The translations under genes and the position numbers were made by a program. Positions 26,501-39,580 of a stretch of 64,000 bases of DNA are shown here, piece after piece. Source of the DNA: Mixophyes australis (taxonomy: Eukaryota; Chordata; Amphibia; Anura; Limnodynastidae); the NCBI GenBank assembly GCA_036250195.1, contig JAVHZZ010000063.1, positions 186,001 through 250,000 on the forward strand, given 5' to 3'. Below the pieces are notes generated by a model. The model worked only from the letters and a program-made list of their open reading frames with translations. It was not told where the DNA came from and searched no databases. Numbering within the stretch: the stretch's first letter is position 1; each line of letters starts with the position of its first letter.

Positions 26501-29500
26501 TTGGGACTGCAGAAACAGTGAACGTAGTAATATAGATTGCAGTTCCTATTTTTTGGACTGCTGAAACAGTGAATGTAGTAATATAGATTGCAGTTCCTAT
26601 TTTTTTGGACTGCAGAAACAGTGAACGTAGTAATATAGATTGCAGTTCCTATTTTTTGGGACTGCAGAAACAGTGAACGTAGTAATATAGATTGCAGTTC
26701 CTATTTTTTGGACTGCTGAAACAGTGAATGTAGTAATATAGATTGCAGTTCCTATTTTTTTGGACTGCTTAAACAGTGAACGTAGTAATATAGATTGCAG
26801 TTCTTTTTTTTTTGGACTGCTTAAACAGTGAACGTAGTAATATAGATTGCAGTTCCTATTTTTTGGGACTGCAGAAACAGTGAACGTAGTAATATAGATT
26901 GCAGTTCCTATTTTTTGGGACTGCAGAAACAGTGAACGTAGTAATATAGATTGCAGTTCCTATTTTTTGGACTGCAGAAACAGTGAAAGTAGTAATATAG
27001 ATTGCAGTTCCTATTTTTTGGGACTGCAGAAACAGTGAACGTAGTAATATAGATTGCAGTTCCTATTTTTTTGGACTGCTTAAACAGTGAACGTAGTAAT
27101 ATAGATTGCAGTTCCTATTTTTTTGGACTGCTTAAACAGTGAACGTAGTAATATAGATTGCAGTTCTTTTTTTTTTGGACTGCTTAAACAGTGAACGTAG
27201 TAATATAGATTGCAGTTCCTATTTTTTGGGACTGCAGAAACAGTGAACGTAGTAATATAGATTGCAGTTCCTATTTTTTGGGACTGCAGAAACAGTGAAC
27301 GTAGTAATATAGATTGCAGTTCCTATTTTTTGGACTGTTTCAACAGTGAAAGTAGTAATATAGATTGCAGTTCCTATTTTTTGGGACTGCAGAAACAGTG
27401 AAAGTAGTAATATAGATTGCAGTTCCTATTTTTTGGGACTGCAGAAACAGTGAACGTAGTAATATAGATTGCAGTTCCTATTTTTTGGACTGCTGAAACA
27501 GTGAATGTAGTAATATAGATTGCAGTTCCTATTTTTTTGGACTGCAGAAACAGTGAACGTAGTAATATAGATTGCAGTTCCTATTTTTTGGGACTGCAGA
27601 AACAGTGAACGTAGTAATATAGATTGCAGTTCCTATTTTTTGGACTGCTGAAACAGTGAATGTAGTAATATAGATTGCAGTTCCTATTTTTTGGGACTGC
27701 AGAAACAGTGAACGTAGTAATATAGATTGCAGTTCCTATTTTTTGGGACTGCTTCAACAGTGAACGTAGTAATATAGATTGCAGTTCCTATTTTTTGGGA
27801 CTGCAGAAACAGTGAACGTAGTAATATAGATTGCAGTTCTTTTTTTTTTGGACTGCTTAAACAGTGAACGTAGTAATATAGATTGCAGTTCCTATTTTTT
27901 GGGACTGCAGAAACAGTGAAAGTAGTAATATAGATTGCAGTTCCTATTTTTTGGGACTGCAGAAACAGTGAACGTAGTAATATAGATTGCAGTTCCTATT
28001 TTTTTGGACTGCTTAAACAGTGAACGTAGTAATATAGATTGCAGTTCCTATTTTTTTGGACTGCTTAAACAGTGAACGTAGTAATATAGATTGCAGTTCT
28101 TTTTATTTTGGACTGCTTAAACAGTGAACGTAGTAATATAGATTGCAGTTCCTATTTTTTGGGACTGCAGAAACAGTGAAAGTAGTAATATAGATTGCAG
28201 TTCCTATTTTTTGGGACTGCAGAAACAGTGAACGTAGTAATATAGATTGCAGTTCCTATTTTTTTGGACTGCTTAAACAGTGAACGTAGTAATATAGATT
28301 GCAGTTCTTTTTTTTTTGGACTGCTTAAACAGTGAACGTAGTAATATAGATTGCAGTTCCTATTTTTTGGGACTGCAGAAACAGTGAACGTAGTAATATA
28401 GATTGCAGTTCCTATTTTTTGGGACTGCAGAAACAGTGAACGTAGTAATATAGATTGCAGTTCCTATTTTTTGGACTGTTTCAACAGTGAAAGTAGTAAT
28501 ATAGATTGCAGTTCCTATTTTTTGGGACTGCAGAAACAGTGAAAGTAGTAATATAGATTGCAGTTCCTATTTTTTGGGACTGCAGAAACAGTGAACGTAG
28601 TAATATAGATTGCAGTTCCTATTTTTTGGACTGCTGAAACAGTGAATGTAGTAATATAGATTGCAGTTCCTATTTTTTTGGACTGCACAAACAGTGAACG
28701 TAGTAATATAGATTGCAGTTCCTATTTTTTGGGACTGCAGAAACAGTGAACGTAGTAATATAGATTGCAGTTCCTATTTTTTGGACTGCTGAAACAGTGA
28801 ATGTAGTAATATAGATTGCAGTTCCTATTTTTTGGGACTGCAGAAACAGTGAACGTAGTAATATAGATTGCAGTTCCTATTTTTTGGGACTGCAGAAACA
28901 GTGAACGTAGTAATATAGATTGCAGTTCCTATTTTTTGGACTGCTTCAACAGTGAAAGTAGTAATATAGATTGCAGTTCCTATTTTTTGGGACTGCAGAA
29001 ACAGTGAACGTAGTAATATAGATTGCAGTTCCTATTTTTTTGGACTGCTTAAACAGTGAACGTAGTAATATAGATTGCAGTTCTTTTTTTTTTGGACTGC
29101 TTAAACAGTGAACGTAGTAATATAGATTGCAGTTCTTTTTTTTTTGGACTGCTTAAACAGTGAACGTAGTAATATAGATTGCAGTTCCTATTTTTTGGGA
29201 CTGCAGAAACAGTGAAAGTAGTAATATAGATTGCAGTTCCTATTTTTTGGGACTGCAGAAACAGTGAAAGTAGTAATATAGATTGCAGTTCCTATTTTTT
29301 GGGACTGCAGAAACAGTGAACGTAGTAATATAGATTGCAGTTCCTATTTTTTTGGACTGCTTAAACAGTGAACATAGTAATATAGATTGCAGTTCTTTTT
29401 TTTTTGGACTGCTTAAACAGTGAACGTAGTAATATAGATTGCAGTTCCTATTTTTTGGGACTGCAGAAACAGTGAAAGTAGTAATATAGATTGCAGTTCC

Positions 29501-29641
29501 TATTTTTTGGGACTGCAGAAACAGTGAACGTAGTAATATAGATTGCAGTTCCTATTTTTTTGGACTGCTTAAACAGTGAACGTAGTAATATAGATTGCAG
29601 TTCTTTTTTTTTTGGACTGCTTAAACAGTGAACGTAGTAAT

Positions 29642-31143
29642 ATAGATTGCAGTTCCTATTTTTTGGGACTGCAGAAACAGTGAACGTAGTAATATAGATT
29701 GCAGTTCCTATTTTTGGGGACTGCAGAAACAGTGAACGTAGTAATATAGATTGCAGTTCCTATTTTTTGGACTGCTTCAACAGTGAAAGTAGTAATATAG
29801 ATTGCAGTTCCTATTTTTTGGGACTGCAGAAACAGTGAACGTAGTAATATAGATTGCAGTTCCTATTTTTTGGGACTGCTTAAACAGTGAACGTAGTAAT
29901 ATAGATTGCAGTTCTTTTTTTTTTGGACTGCTTAAACAGTGAACGTAGTAATATAGATTGCAGTTCCTATTTTTTGGGACTGCAGAAACAGTGAAAGTAG
30001 TAATATAGATTGCAGTTCCTATTTTTTGGGACTGCAGAAACAGTGAACGTAGTAATATAGATTGCAGTTCCTATTTTTTTGGACTGCTTAAACAGTGAAC
30101 GTAGTAATATAGATTGCAGTTCTTTTTTTTTTTGGACTGCTTAAACAGTGAACGTAGTAATATAGATTGCAGTTCCTATTTTTTGGGACTGCAGAAACAG
30201 TGAACGTAGTAATATAGATTGCAGTTCCTATTTTTTGTGACTGCAGAAACAGTGAACGTAGTAATATAGATTGCAGTTCCTATTTTTTGGACTGCTTCAA
30301 CAGTGAAAGTAGTAATATAGATTGCAGTTCCTATTTTTTGGGACTGCAGAAACAGTGAACGTAGTAATATAGATTGCAGTTCCTATTTTTTTGGACTGCT
30401 TAAACAGTGAACGTAGTAATATAGATTGCAGTTCCTATTTTTTGGGACTGCAGAAACAATGAACGTAGTAATATAGATTGCAGTTCCTATTTTTTGGGAC
30501 TGCAGAAACAGTGAACGTAGTAATATAGATTGCAGTTCCTATTTTTTGGACTGTTTCAACAGTGAAAGTAGTAATATAGATTGCAGTTCCTATTTTTTGG
30601 GACTGCAGAAACAGTGAAAGTAGTAATATAGATTGCAGTTCATTTTTTTTGGACTGCTGAAACAGTGAACGTAGTAATATAGATTGCAGTTCCTATTTTT
30701 TTGGACTGCACAAACAGTGAACGTAGTAATATAGATTGCAGTTCCTATTTTTTGGGACTGCAGAAACAGTGAAAGTAGTAATATAGATTGCAGTTCCTAT
30801 TTTTTGGGACTGCAGAAACAGTGAACGTAGTAATATAGATTGCAGTTCCTATTTTTTGGACTGCTGAAACAGTGAATGTAGTAATATAGATTGCAGTTCC
30901 TATTTTTTTGGACTGCACAAACAGTGAACGTAGTAATATAGATTGCAGTTCCTATTTTTTGGGACTGCAGAAACAGTGAACGTAGTAATATAGATTGCAG
31001 TTCCTATTTTTTGGACTGCTGAAACAGTGAATGTAGTAATATAGATTGCAGTTCCTATTTTTTGGGACTGCAGAAACAGTGAACGTAGTAATATAGATTG
31101 CAGTTCCTATTTTTTGGACTGTTTCAACAGTGAAAGTAGTAAT
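29642..31143 (+). repeat. 1502-bp tandem duplication, copy 1 (29 monomers)
   Basis: Begins with an A followed by the GGGG-marked A (29716) and ends with an E. The marks GGGG, GTG (30237), ACAATGAAC (30459) and class H (30641) all recur exactly 1502 bp later. The upstream neighbour is a C here but an E before copy 2, so the left edge is well placed. Confidence 0.9.
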
Positions 31144-32645
31144 ATAGATTGCAGTTCCTATTTTTTGGGACTGCAGAAACAGTGAACGTAGTAATATAGA
31201 TTGCAGTTCCTATTTTTGGGGACTGCAGAAACAGTGAACGTAGTAATATAGATTGCAGTTCCTATTTTTTGGACTGCTTCAACAGTGAAAGTAGTAATAT
31301 AGATTGCAGTTCCTATTTTTTGGGACTGCAGAAACAGTGAACGTAGTAATATAGATTGCAGTTCCTATTTTTTGGGACTGCTTAAACAGTGAACGTAGTA
31401 ATATAGATTGCAGTTCTTTTTTTTTTGGACTGCTTAAACAGTGAACGTAGTAATATAGATTGCAGTTCCTATTTTTTGGGACTGCAGAAACAGTGAAAGT
31501 AGTAATATAGATTGCAGTTCCTATTTTTTGGGACTGCAGAAACAGTGAACGTAGTAATATAGATTGCAGTTCCTATTTTTTTGGACTGCTTAAACAGTGA
31601 ACGTAGTAATATAGATTGCAGTTCTTTTTTTTTTTGGACTGCTTAAACAGTGAACGTAGTAATATAGATTGCAGTTCCTATTTTTTGGGACTGCAGAAAC
31701 AGTGAACGTAGTAATATAGATTGCAGTTCCTATTTTTTGTGACTGCAGAAACAGTGAACGTAGTAATATAGATTGCAGTTCCTATTTTTTGGACTGCTTC
31801 AACAGTGAAAGTAGTAATATAGATTGCAGTTCCTATTTTTTGGGACTGCAGAAACAGTGAACGTAGTAATATAGATTGCAGTTCCTATTTTTTTGGACTG
31901 CTTAAACAGTGAACGTAGTAATATAGATTGCAGTTCCTATTTTTTGGGACTGCAGAAACAATGAACGTAGTAATATAGATTGCAGTTCCTATTTTTTGGG
32001 ACTGCAGAAACAGTGAACGTAGTAATATAGATTGCAGTTCCTATTTTTTGGACTGTTTCAACAGTGAAAGTAGTAATATAGATTGCAGTTCCTATTTTTT
32101 GGGACTGCAGAAACAGTGAAAGTAGTAATATAGATTGCAGTTCATTTTTTTTGGACTGCTGAAACAGTGAACGTAGTAATATAGATTGCAGTTCCTATTT
32201 TTTTGGACTGCACAAACAGTGAACGTAGTAATATAGATTGCAGTTCCTATTTTTTGGGACTGCAGAAACAGTGAAAGTAGTAATATAGATTGCAGTTCCT
32301 ATTTTTTGGGACTGCAGAAACAGTGAACGTAGTAATATAGATTGCAGTTCCTATTTTTTGGACTGCTGAAACAGTGAATGTAGTAATATAGATTGCAGTT
32401 CCTATTTTTTTGGACTGCACAAACAGTGAACGTAGTAATATAGATTGCAGTTCCTATTTTTTGGGACTGCAGAAACAGTGAACGTAGTAATATAGATTGC
32501 AGTTCCTATTTTTTGGACTGCTGAAACAGTGAATGTAGTAATATAGATTGCAGTTCCTATTTTTTGGGACTGCAGAAACAGTGAACGTAGTAATATAGAT
32601 TGCAGTTCCTATTTTTTGGACTGTTTCAACAGTGAAAGTAGTAAT
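31144..32645 (+). repeat. 1502-bp tandem duplication, copy 2 (29 monomers)
   Basis: Abuts copy 1 with no gap. All four rare marks are present (31218, 31739, 31961, 32143), including ACAATGAAC, which I found nowhere else in the window. It ends with E at 32595-32645. The next monomer is A-prime, whereas copy 1 is followed by A. Confidence 0.9.
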
Positions 32646-34714
32646 ATAGATTGCAGTTCCTATTTTTTGGGACTGCAGAAACAGTGAAAGTAGTAATATA
32701 GATTGCAGTTCCTATTTTTTGGACTGCTTAAACAGTGAACGTAGTAATATAGATTGCAGTTCCTATTTTTTGGGACTGCAGAAACAGTGAAAGTAGTAAT
32801 ATAGATTGCAGTTCCTATTTTTTGGGACTGCAGAAACAGTGAACGTAGTAATATAGATTGCAGTTCCTATTTTTTGGACTGCTGAAACAGTGAATGTAGT
32901 AATATAGATTGCAGTTCCTATTTTTTTGGACTGCACAAACAGTGAACGTAGTAATATAGATTGCAGTTCCTATTTTTTGGGACTGCAGAAACAGTGAACG
33001 TAGTAATATAGATTGCAGTTCCTATTTTTTGGACTGCTGAAACAGTGAATGTAGTAATATAGATTGCAGTTCCTATTTTTTGGGACTGCAGAAACAGTGA
33101 ACGTAGTAATATAGATTGCAGTTCCTATTTTTTGGGACTGCAGAAACAGTGAACGTAGTAATATAGATTGCAGTTCCTATTTTTTGGACTGCTTCAACAG
33201 TGAAAGTAGTAATATAGATTGCAGTTCCTATTTTTTGGGACTGCAGAAACAGTGAACGTAGTAATATAGATTGCAGTTCCTATTTTTTGGGACTGCAGAA
33301 ACAGTGAACGTGGTAATATAGATTGCAGTTCCTATTTTTTGGACTGCTGAAACAGTGAATGTAGTAATATAGATTGCAGTTCCTATTTTTTGGGACTGCA
33401 GAAACAGTGAACGTAGTAATATAGATTGCAGTTCCTATTTTTTGGGACTGCAGAAACAGTGAACGTAGTAATATAGATTGCAGTTCCTATTTTTTGGACT
33501 GCTTCAACAGTGAAAGTAGTAATATAGATTGCAGTTCCTATTTTTTGGGACTGCAGAAACAGTGAACGTAGTAATATAGATTGCAGTTCCTATTTTTTTG
33601 GACTGCTTAAACAGTGAACGTAGTAATATAGATTGCAGTTCTTTTTTTTTTGGACTGCTTAAACAGTGAACGTAGTAATATAGATTGCAGTTCCTATTTT
33701 TTGGGACTGCAGAAACAGTGAACGTAGTAATATAGATTGCAGTTCCTATTTTTTGGGACTGCAGAAACAGTGAACGTAGTAATATAGATTGCAGTTCCTA
33801 TTTTTTGGACTGCTTCAACAGTGAAAGTAGTAATATAGATTTCAGTTCCTATTTTTTGGGACTGCAGAAACAGTGAACGTAGTAATATAGATTGCAGTTC
33901 CTATTTTTTGGGACTGCAGAAACAGTGAAAGTAGTAATATAGATTGCAGTTCCTATTTTTTGGGACTGCAGAAACAGTGAACGTAGTAATATAGATTGCA
34001 GTTCCTATTTTTTTGGACTGCTTAAACAGTGAACGTAGTAATATAGATTGCAGTTCTTTTTTTTTTGGACTGCTTAAACAGTGAACGTAGTAATATAGAT
34101 TGCAGTTCCTATTTTTTGGGACTGCAGAAACAGTGAACGTAGTAATATAGATTGCAGTTCCTATTTTTTGGGACTGCAGAAACAGTGAACGTAGTAATAT
34201 AGATTGCAGTTCCTATTTTTTGGACTGTTTCAACAGTGAAAGTAGTAATATAGATTGCAGTTCCTATTTTTTGGGACTGCAGAAACAGTGAAAGTAGTAA
34301 TATAGATTGCAGTTCCTATTTTTTGGGACTGCAGAAACAGTGAACGTAGTAATATAGATTGCAGTTCCTATTTTTTGGACTGCTGAAACAGTGAATGTAG
34401 TAATATAGATTGCAGTTCCTATTTTTTTGGATTGCACAAACAGTGAACATAGTAATATAGATTGCAGTTCCTATTTTTTGGGACTGCAGAAACAGTGAAT
34501 GTAGTAATATAGATTGCAGTTCCTATTTTTTGGACTGCTGAAACAGTGAATGTAGTAATATAGATTGCAGTTCCTATTTTTTGGGACTGCAGAAACAGTG
34601 AACGTAGTAATATAGATTGCAGTTCCTATTTTTTGGACTGCTGAAACAGTGAATGTAGTAATATAGATTGCAGTTCCTATTTTTTTGGACTGCAGAAACA
34701 GTGAACATAGTAAT
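31455..34714 (+). repeat. 3260-bp tandem duplication, copy 1
   Basis: Starts at an A-prime and ends with an F-position monomer carrying GAACATAG. Markers repeated 3260 bp later are GTG (31739/34999), class H (32143/35403), GTGGTAAT (33311/36571) and GATTTCAG (33841/37101). After 33886 the offset becomes 3416 because copy 2 has three extra monomers; GGATTGCAC at 34431/37847 shows this. It overlaps the end of the 1502-bp pair. Confidence 0.87.
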
Positions 34715-37700
34715 ATAGATTGCAGTTCCTATTTTTTGGGACTGCAGAAACAGTGAAAGTAGTAATATAGATTGCAGTTCCTATTTTTTGGGACTGCAGA
34801 AACAGTGAACGTAGTAATATAGATTGCAGTTCCTATTTTTTTGGACTGCTTAAACAGTGAACGTAGTAATATAGATTGCAGTTCTTTTTTTTTTTGGACT
34901 GCTTAAACAGTGAACGTAGTAATATAGATTGCAGTTCCTATTTTTTGGGACTGCAGAAACAGTGAACGTAGTAATATAGATTGCAGTTCCTATTTTTTGT
35001 GACTGCAGAAACAGTGAACGTAGTAATATAGATTGCAGTTCCTATTTTTTGGACTGCTTCAACAGTGAAAGTAGTAATATAGATTGCAGTTCCTATTTTT
35101 TGGGACTGCAGAAACAGTGAACGTAGTAATATAGATTGCAGTTCCTATTTTTTTGGACTGCTTAAACAGTGAACGTAGTAATATAGATTGCAGTTCCTAT
35201 TTTTTGGGACTGCAGAAACAGTGAACGTAGTAATATAGATTGCAGTTCCTATTTTTTGGGACTGCAGAAACAGTGAACGTAGTAATATAGATTGCAGTTC
35301 CTATTTTTTGGACTGTTTCAACAGTGAAAGTAGTAATATAGATTGCAGTTCCTATTTTTTGGGACTGCAGAAACAGTGAAAGTAGTAATATAGATTGCAG
35401 TTCATTTTTTTTGGACTGCTGAAACAGTGAACGTAGTAATATAGATTGCAGTTCCTATTTTTTTGGACTGCACAAACAGTGAACGTAGTAATATAGATTG
35501 CAGTTCCTATTTTTTGGGACTGCAGAAACAGTGAAAGTAGTAATATAGATTGCAGTTCCTATTTTTTGGGACTGCAGAAACAGTGAACGTAGTAATATAG
35601 ATTGCAGTTCCTATTTTTTGGACTGCTGAAACAGTGAATGTAGTAATATAGATTGCAGTTCCTATTTTTTTGGACTGCACAAACAGTGAACGTAGTAATA
35701 TAGATTGCAGTTCCTATTTTTTGGGACTGCAGAAACAGTGAACGTAGTAATATAGATTGCAGTTCCTATTTTTTGGACTGCTGAAACAGTGAATGTAGTA
35801 ATATAGATTGCAGTTCCTATTTTTTGGGACTGCAGAAACAGTGAACGTAGTAATATAGATTGCAGTTCCTATTTTTTGGACTGTTTCAACAGTGAAAGTA
35901 GTAATATAGATTGCAGTTCCTATTTTTTGGGACTGCAGAAACAGTGAAAGTAGTAATATAGATTGCAGTTCCTATTTTTTGGACTGCTTAAACAGTGAAC
36001 GTAGTAATATAGATTGCAGTTCCTATTTTTTGGGACTGCAGAAACAGTGAAAGTAGTAATATAGATTGCAGTTCCTATTTTTTGGGACTGCAGAAACAGT
36101 GAACGTAGTAATATAGATTGCAGTTCCTATTTTTTGGACTGCTGAAACAGTGAATGTAGTAATATAGATTGCAGTTCCTATTTTTTTGGACTGCACAAAC
36201 AGTGAACGTAGTAATATAGATTGCAGTTCCTATTTTTTGGGACTGCAGAAACAGTGAACGTAGTAATATAGATTGCAGTTCCTATTTCTTGGACTGCTGA
36301 AACAGTGAATGTAGTAATATAGATTGCAGTTCCTATTTTTTGGGACTGCAGAAACAGTGAACGTAGTAATATAGATTGCAGTTCCTATTTTTTGGGACTG
36401 CAGAAACAGTGAACGTAGTAATATAGATTGCAGTTCCTATTTTTTGGACTGCTTCAACAGTGAAAGTAGTAATATAGATTGCAGTTCCTATTTTTTGGGA
36501 CTGCAGAAACAGTGAACGTAGTAATATAGATTGCAGTTCCTATTTTTTGGGACTGCAGAAACAGTGAACGTGGTAATATAGATTGCAGTTCCTATTTTTT
36601 GGACTGCTGAAACAGTGAATGTAGTAATATAGATTGCAGTTCCTATTTTTTGGGACTGCAGAAACAGTGAACGTAGTAATATAGATTGCAGTTCCTATTT
36701 TTTGGGACTGCAGAAACAGTGAACGTAGTAATATAGATTGCAGTTCCTATTTTTTGGACTGCTTCAACAGTGAAAGTAGTAATATAGATTGCAGTTCCTA
36801 TTTTTTGGGACTGCAGAAACAGTGAACGTAGTAATATAGATTGCAGTTCCTATTTTTTTGGACTGCTTAAACAGTGAACGTAGTAATATAGATTGCAGTT
36901 CTTTTTTTTTTGGACTGCTTAAACAGTGAACGTAGTAATATAGATTGCAGTTCCTATTTTTTGGGACTGCAGAAACAGTGAACGTAGTAATATAGATTGC
37001 AGTTCCTATTTTTTGGGACTGCAGAAACAGTGAACGTAGTAATATAGATTGCAGTTCCTATTTTTTGGACTGCTTCAACAGTGAAAGTAGTAATATAGAT
37101 TTCAGTTCCTATTTTTTGGGACTGCAGAAACAGTGAACGTAGTAATATAGATTGCAGTTCCTATTTTTTTGGACTGCTTAAACAGTGAACGTAGTAATAT
37201 AGATTGCAGTTCCTATTTTTTTGGACTGCTTAAACAGTGAACGTAGTAATATAAATTGCAGTTCTTTTTTTTTTGGACTGCTTAAACAGTGAACGTAGTA
37301 ATATAGATTGCAGTTCCTATTTTTTGGGACTGCAGAAACAGTGAAAGTAGTAATATAGATTGCAGTTCCTATTTTTTGGGACTGCAGAAACAGTGAACGT
37401 AGTAATATAGATTGCAGTTCCTATTTTTTTGGACTGCTTAAACAGTGAACGTAGTAATATAGATTGCAGTTCTTTTTTTTTTGGACTGCTTAAACAGTGA
37501 ACGTAGTAATATAGATTGCAGTTCCTATTTTTTGGGACTGCAGAAACAGTGAACGTAGTATTATAGATTGCAGTTCCTATTTTTTGGGACTGCAGAAACA
37601 GTGAACGTAGTAATATAGATTGCAGTTCCTATTTTTTGGACTGTTTCAACAGTGAAAGTAGTAATATAGATTGCAGTTCCTATTTTTTGGGACTGCAGAA

Positions 37701-38130
37701 ACAGTGAAAGTAGTAATATAGATTGCAGTTCCTATTTTTTGGGACTGCAGAAACAGTGAACGTAGTAATATAGATTGCAGTTCCTATTTTTTGGACTGCT
37801 GAAACAGTGAATGTAGTAATATAGATTGCAGTTCCTATTTTTTTGGATTGCACAAACAGTGAACATAGTAATATAGATTGCAGTTCCTATTTTTTGGGAC
37901 TGCAGAAACAGTGAATGTAGTAATATAGATTGCAGTTCCTATTTTTTGGACTGCTGAAACAGTGAATGTAGTAATATAGATTGCAGTTCCTATTTTTTGG
38001 GACTGCAGAAACAGTGAACGTAGTAATATAGATTGCAGTTCCTATTTTTTGGACTGCTGAAACAGTGAATGTAGTAATATAGATTGCAGTTCCTATTTTT
38101 TTGGACTGCAGAAACAGTGAACATAGTAAT
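34715..38130 (+). repeat. 3260-bp tandem duplication, copy 2, with 156-bp insertion
   Basis: Abuts copy 1. It is 156 bp longer because B, B and a C beginning ATAAATTG are present at 37147-37302 and absent from copy 1. It lacks the ACAATGAAC mark of the 31.96-kb copy and has its own TTTCTTGG (36288) and GTATTATAG (37561), both of which reappear 4657 bp downstream. Confidence 0.86.
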
Positions 38131-38958
38131 ATAGATTGCAGTTCCTATTTTTTGGGACTGCAGAAACAGTGAATGTAGTAATATAGATTGCAGTTCCTAT
38201 TTTTTGGACTGCTTCAACAGTGAAAGTAGTAATATAGATTGCAGTTCCTATTTTTTGGGACTGCAGAAACAGTGAACGTAGTAATATAGATTGCAGTTCC
38301 TATTTTTTTGGACTGCTTAAACAGTGAACGTAGTAATATAGATTGCAGTTCTTTTTTTTTTGGACTGCTTAAACAGTGAACGTAGTAATATAGATTGCAG
38401 TTCCTATTTTTTGGGACTGCAGAAACAGTGAACGTAGTAATATAGATTGCAGTTCCTATTTTTTGGGACTGCAGAAACAGTGAACGTAGTAATATAGATT
38501 GCAGTTCCTATTTTTTGGACTGTTTCAACAGTGAAAGTAGTAATATAGATTGCAGTTCCTATTTTTTGGGACTGCAGAAACAGTGAAAGTAGTAATATAG
38601 ATTGCAGTTCCTATTTTTTGGGACTGCAGAAACAGTGAACGTAGTAATATAGATTGCAGTTCCTATTTTTTGGACTGCTGAAACAGTGAATGTAGTAATA
38701 TAGATTGCAGTTCCTATTTTTTTGGACTGCAGAAACAGTGAACGTAGTAATATAGATTGCAGTTCCTATTTTTTGGGACTGCAGAAACAGTGAACGTAGT
38801 AATATAGATTGCAGTTCCTATTTTTTGGACTGCTGAAACAGTGAATGTAGTAATATAGATTGCAGTTCCTATTTTTTTGGACTGCTTAAATAGTGAACGT
38901 AGTAATATAGATTGCAGTTCTTTTTTTTTTGGACTGCTTAAACAGTGAACGTAGTAAT
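34924..38958 (+). repeat. 4657-bp-offset duplication, copy 1 (4035 bp)
   Basis: Matches 39581-43615 monomer for monomer at the marks examined: GTG (34999/39656), class H (35403/40060), TTTCTTGG (36288/40945), GTGGTAAT (36571/41228), GATTTCAG (37101/41758), ATAAATTG (37251/41908), GTATTATAG (37561/42218), GGATTGCAC (37847/42504) and CTTAAATAG (38891/43548). The preceding monomer is C with 11 Ts here and A with GAATG in copy 2. Confidence 0.9.
37147..37302 (+). repeat. Three-monomer indel block B-B-C(ATAAATTG)
   Basis: Three 52-bp monomers present here but missing at the matching point of copy 1 (after 33886). The C starts ATAAATTG instead of ATAGATTG. The same trio occurs near 41.80-41.95 kb, at 48692-48847 and at 51432-51587. 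It could be an insertion here or a loss from copy 1; the repeated occurrence elsewhere favours a loss in copy 1. Confidence 0.8.
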
Positions 38959-39580
38959 ATAGATTGCAGTTCCTATTTTTTGGGACTGCAGAAACAGTGA
39001 ACGTAGTAATATAGATTGCAGTTCCTATTTTTTGGGACTGCAGAAACAGTGAACGTAGTAATATAGATTGCAGTTCCTATTTTTTGGACTGCAGAAACAG
39101 TGAAAGTAGTAATATAGATTGCAGTTCCTATTTTTTGGGACTGCAGAAACAGTGAACGTAGTAATATAGATTGCAGTTCCTATTTTTTTGGACTGCTTAA
39201 ACAGTGAACGTAGTAATATAGATTGCAGTTCCTATTTTTTTGGACTGCTTAAACAGTGAACGTAGTAATATAGATTGCAGTTCTTTTTTTTTTGGACTGC
39301 TTAAACAGTGAACGTAGTAATATAGATTGCAGTTCCTATTTTTTGGGACTGCAGAAACAGTGAACGTAGTAATATAGATTGCAGTTCCTATTTTTTGGGA
39401 CTGCAGAAACAGTGAACGTAGTAATATAGATTGCAGTTCCTATTTTTTGGACTGTTTCAACAGTGAAAGTAGTAATATAGATTGCAGTTCCTATTTTTTG
39501 GGACTGCAGAAACAGTGAAAGTAGTAATATAGATTGCAGTTCCTATTTTTTGGGACTGCAGAAACAGTGAATGTAGTAAT

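Larger units (their letters stand above)
27309..33886 (+). repeat. Long-distance copy 1 (offset 16307, then 14805 bp)
   Basis: Matches 43616-48691. Marks at offset 16307 are the A-interrupted T run (28105/44412), GGGG (29716/46023), GTG (30237/46544) and class H (30641/46948). After the 1502-bp second copy the offset falls to 14805: GTGGTAAT (33311/48116) and GATTTCAG (33841/48646). The difference is exactly one 1502-bp unit, so the partner lacks that duplication. Confidence 0.88.
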
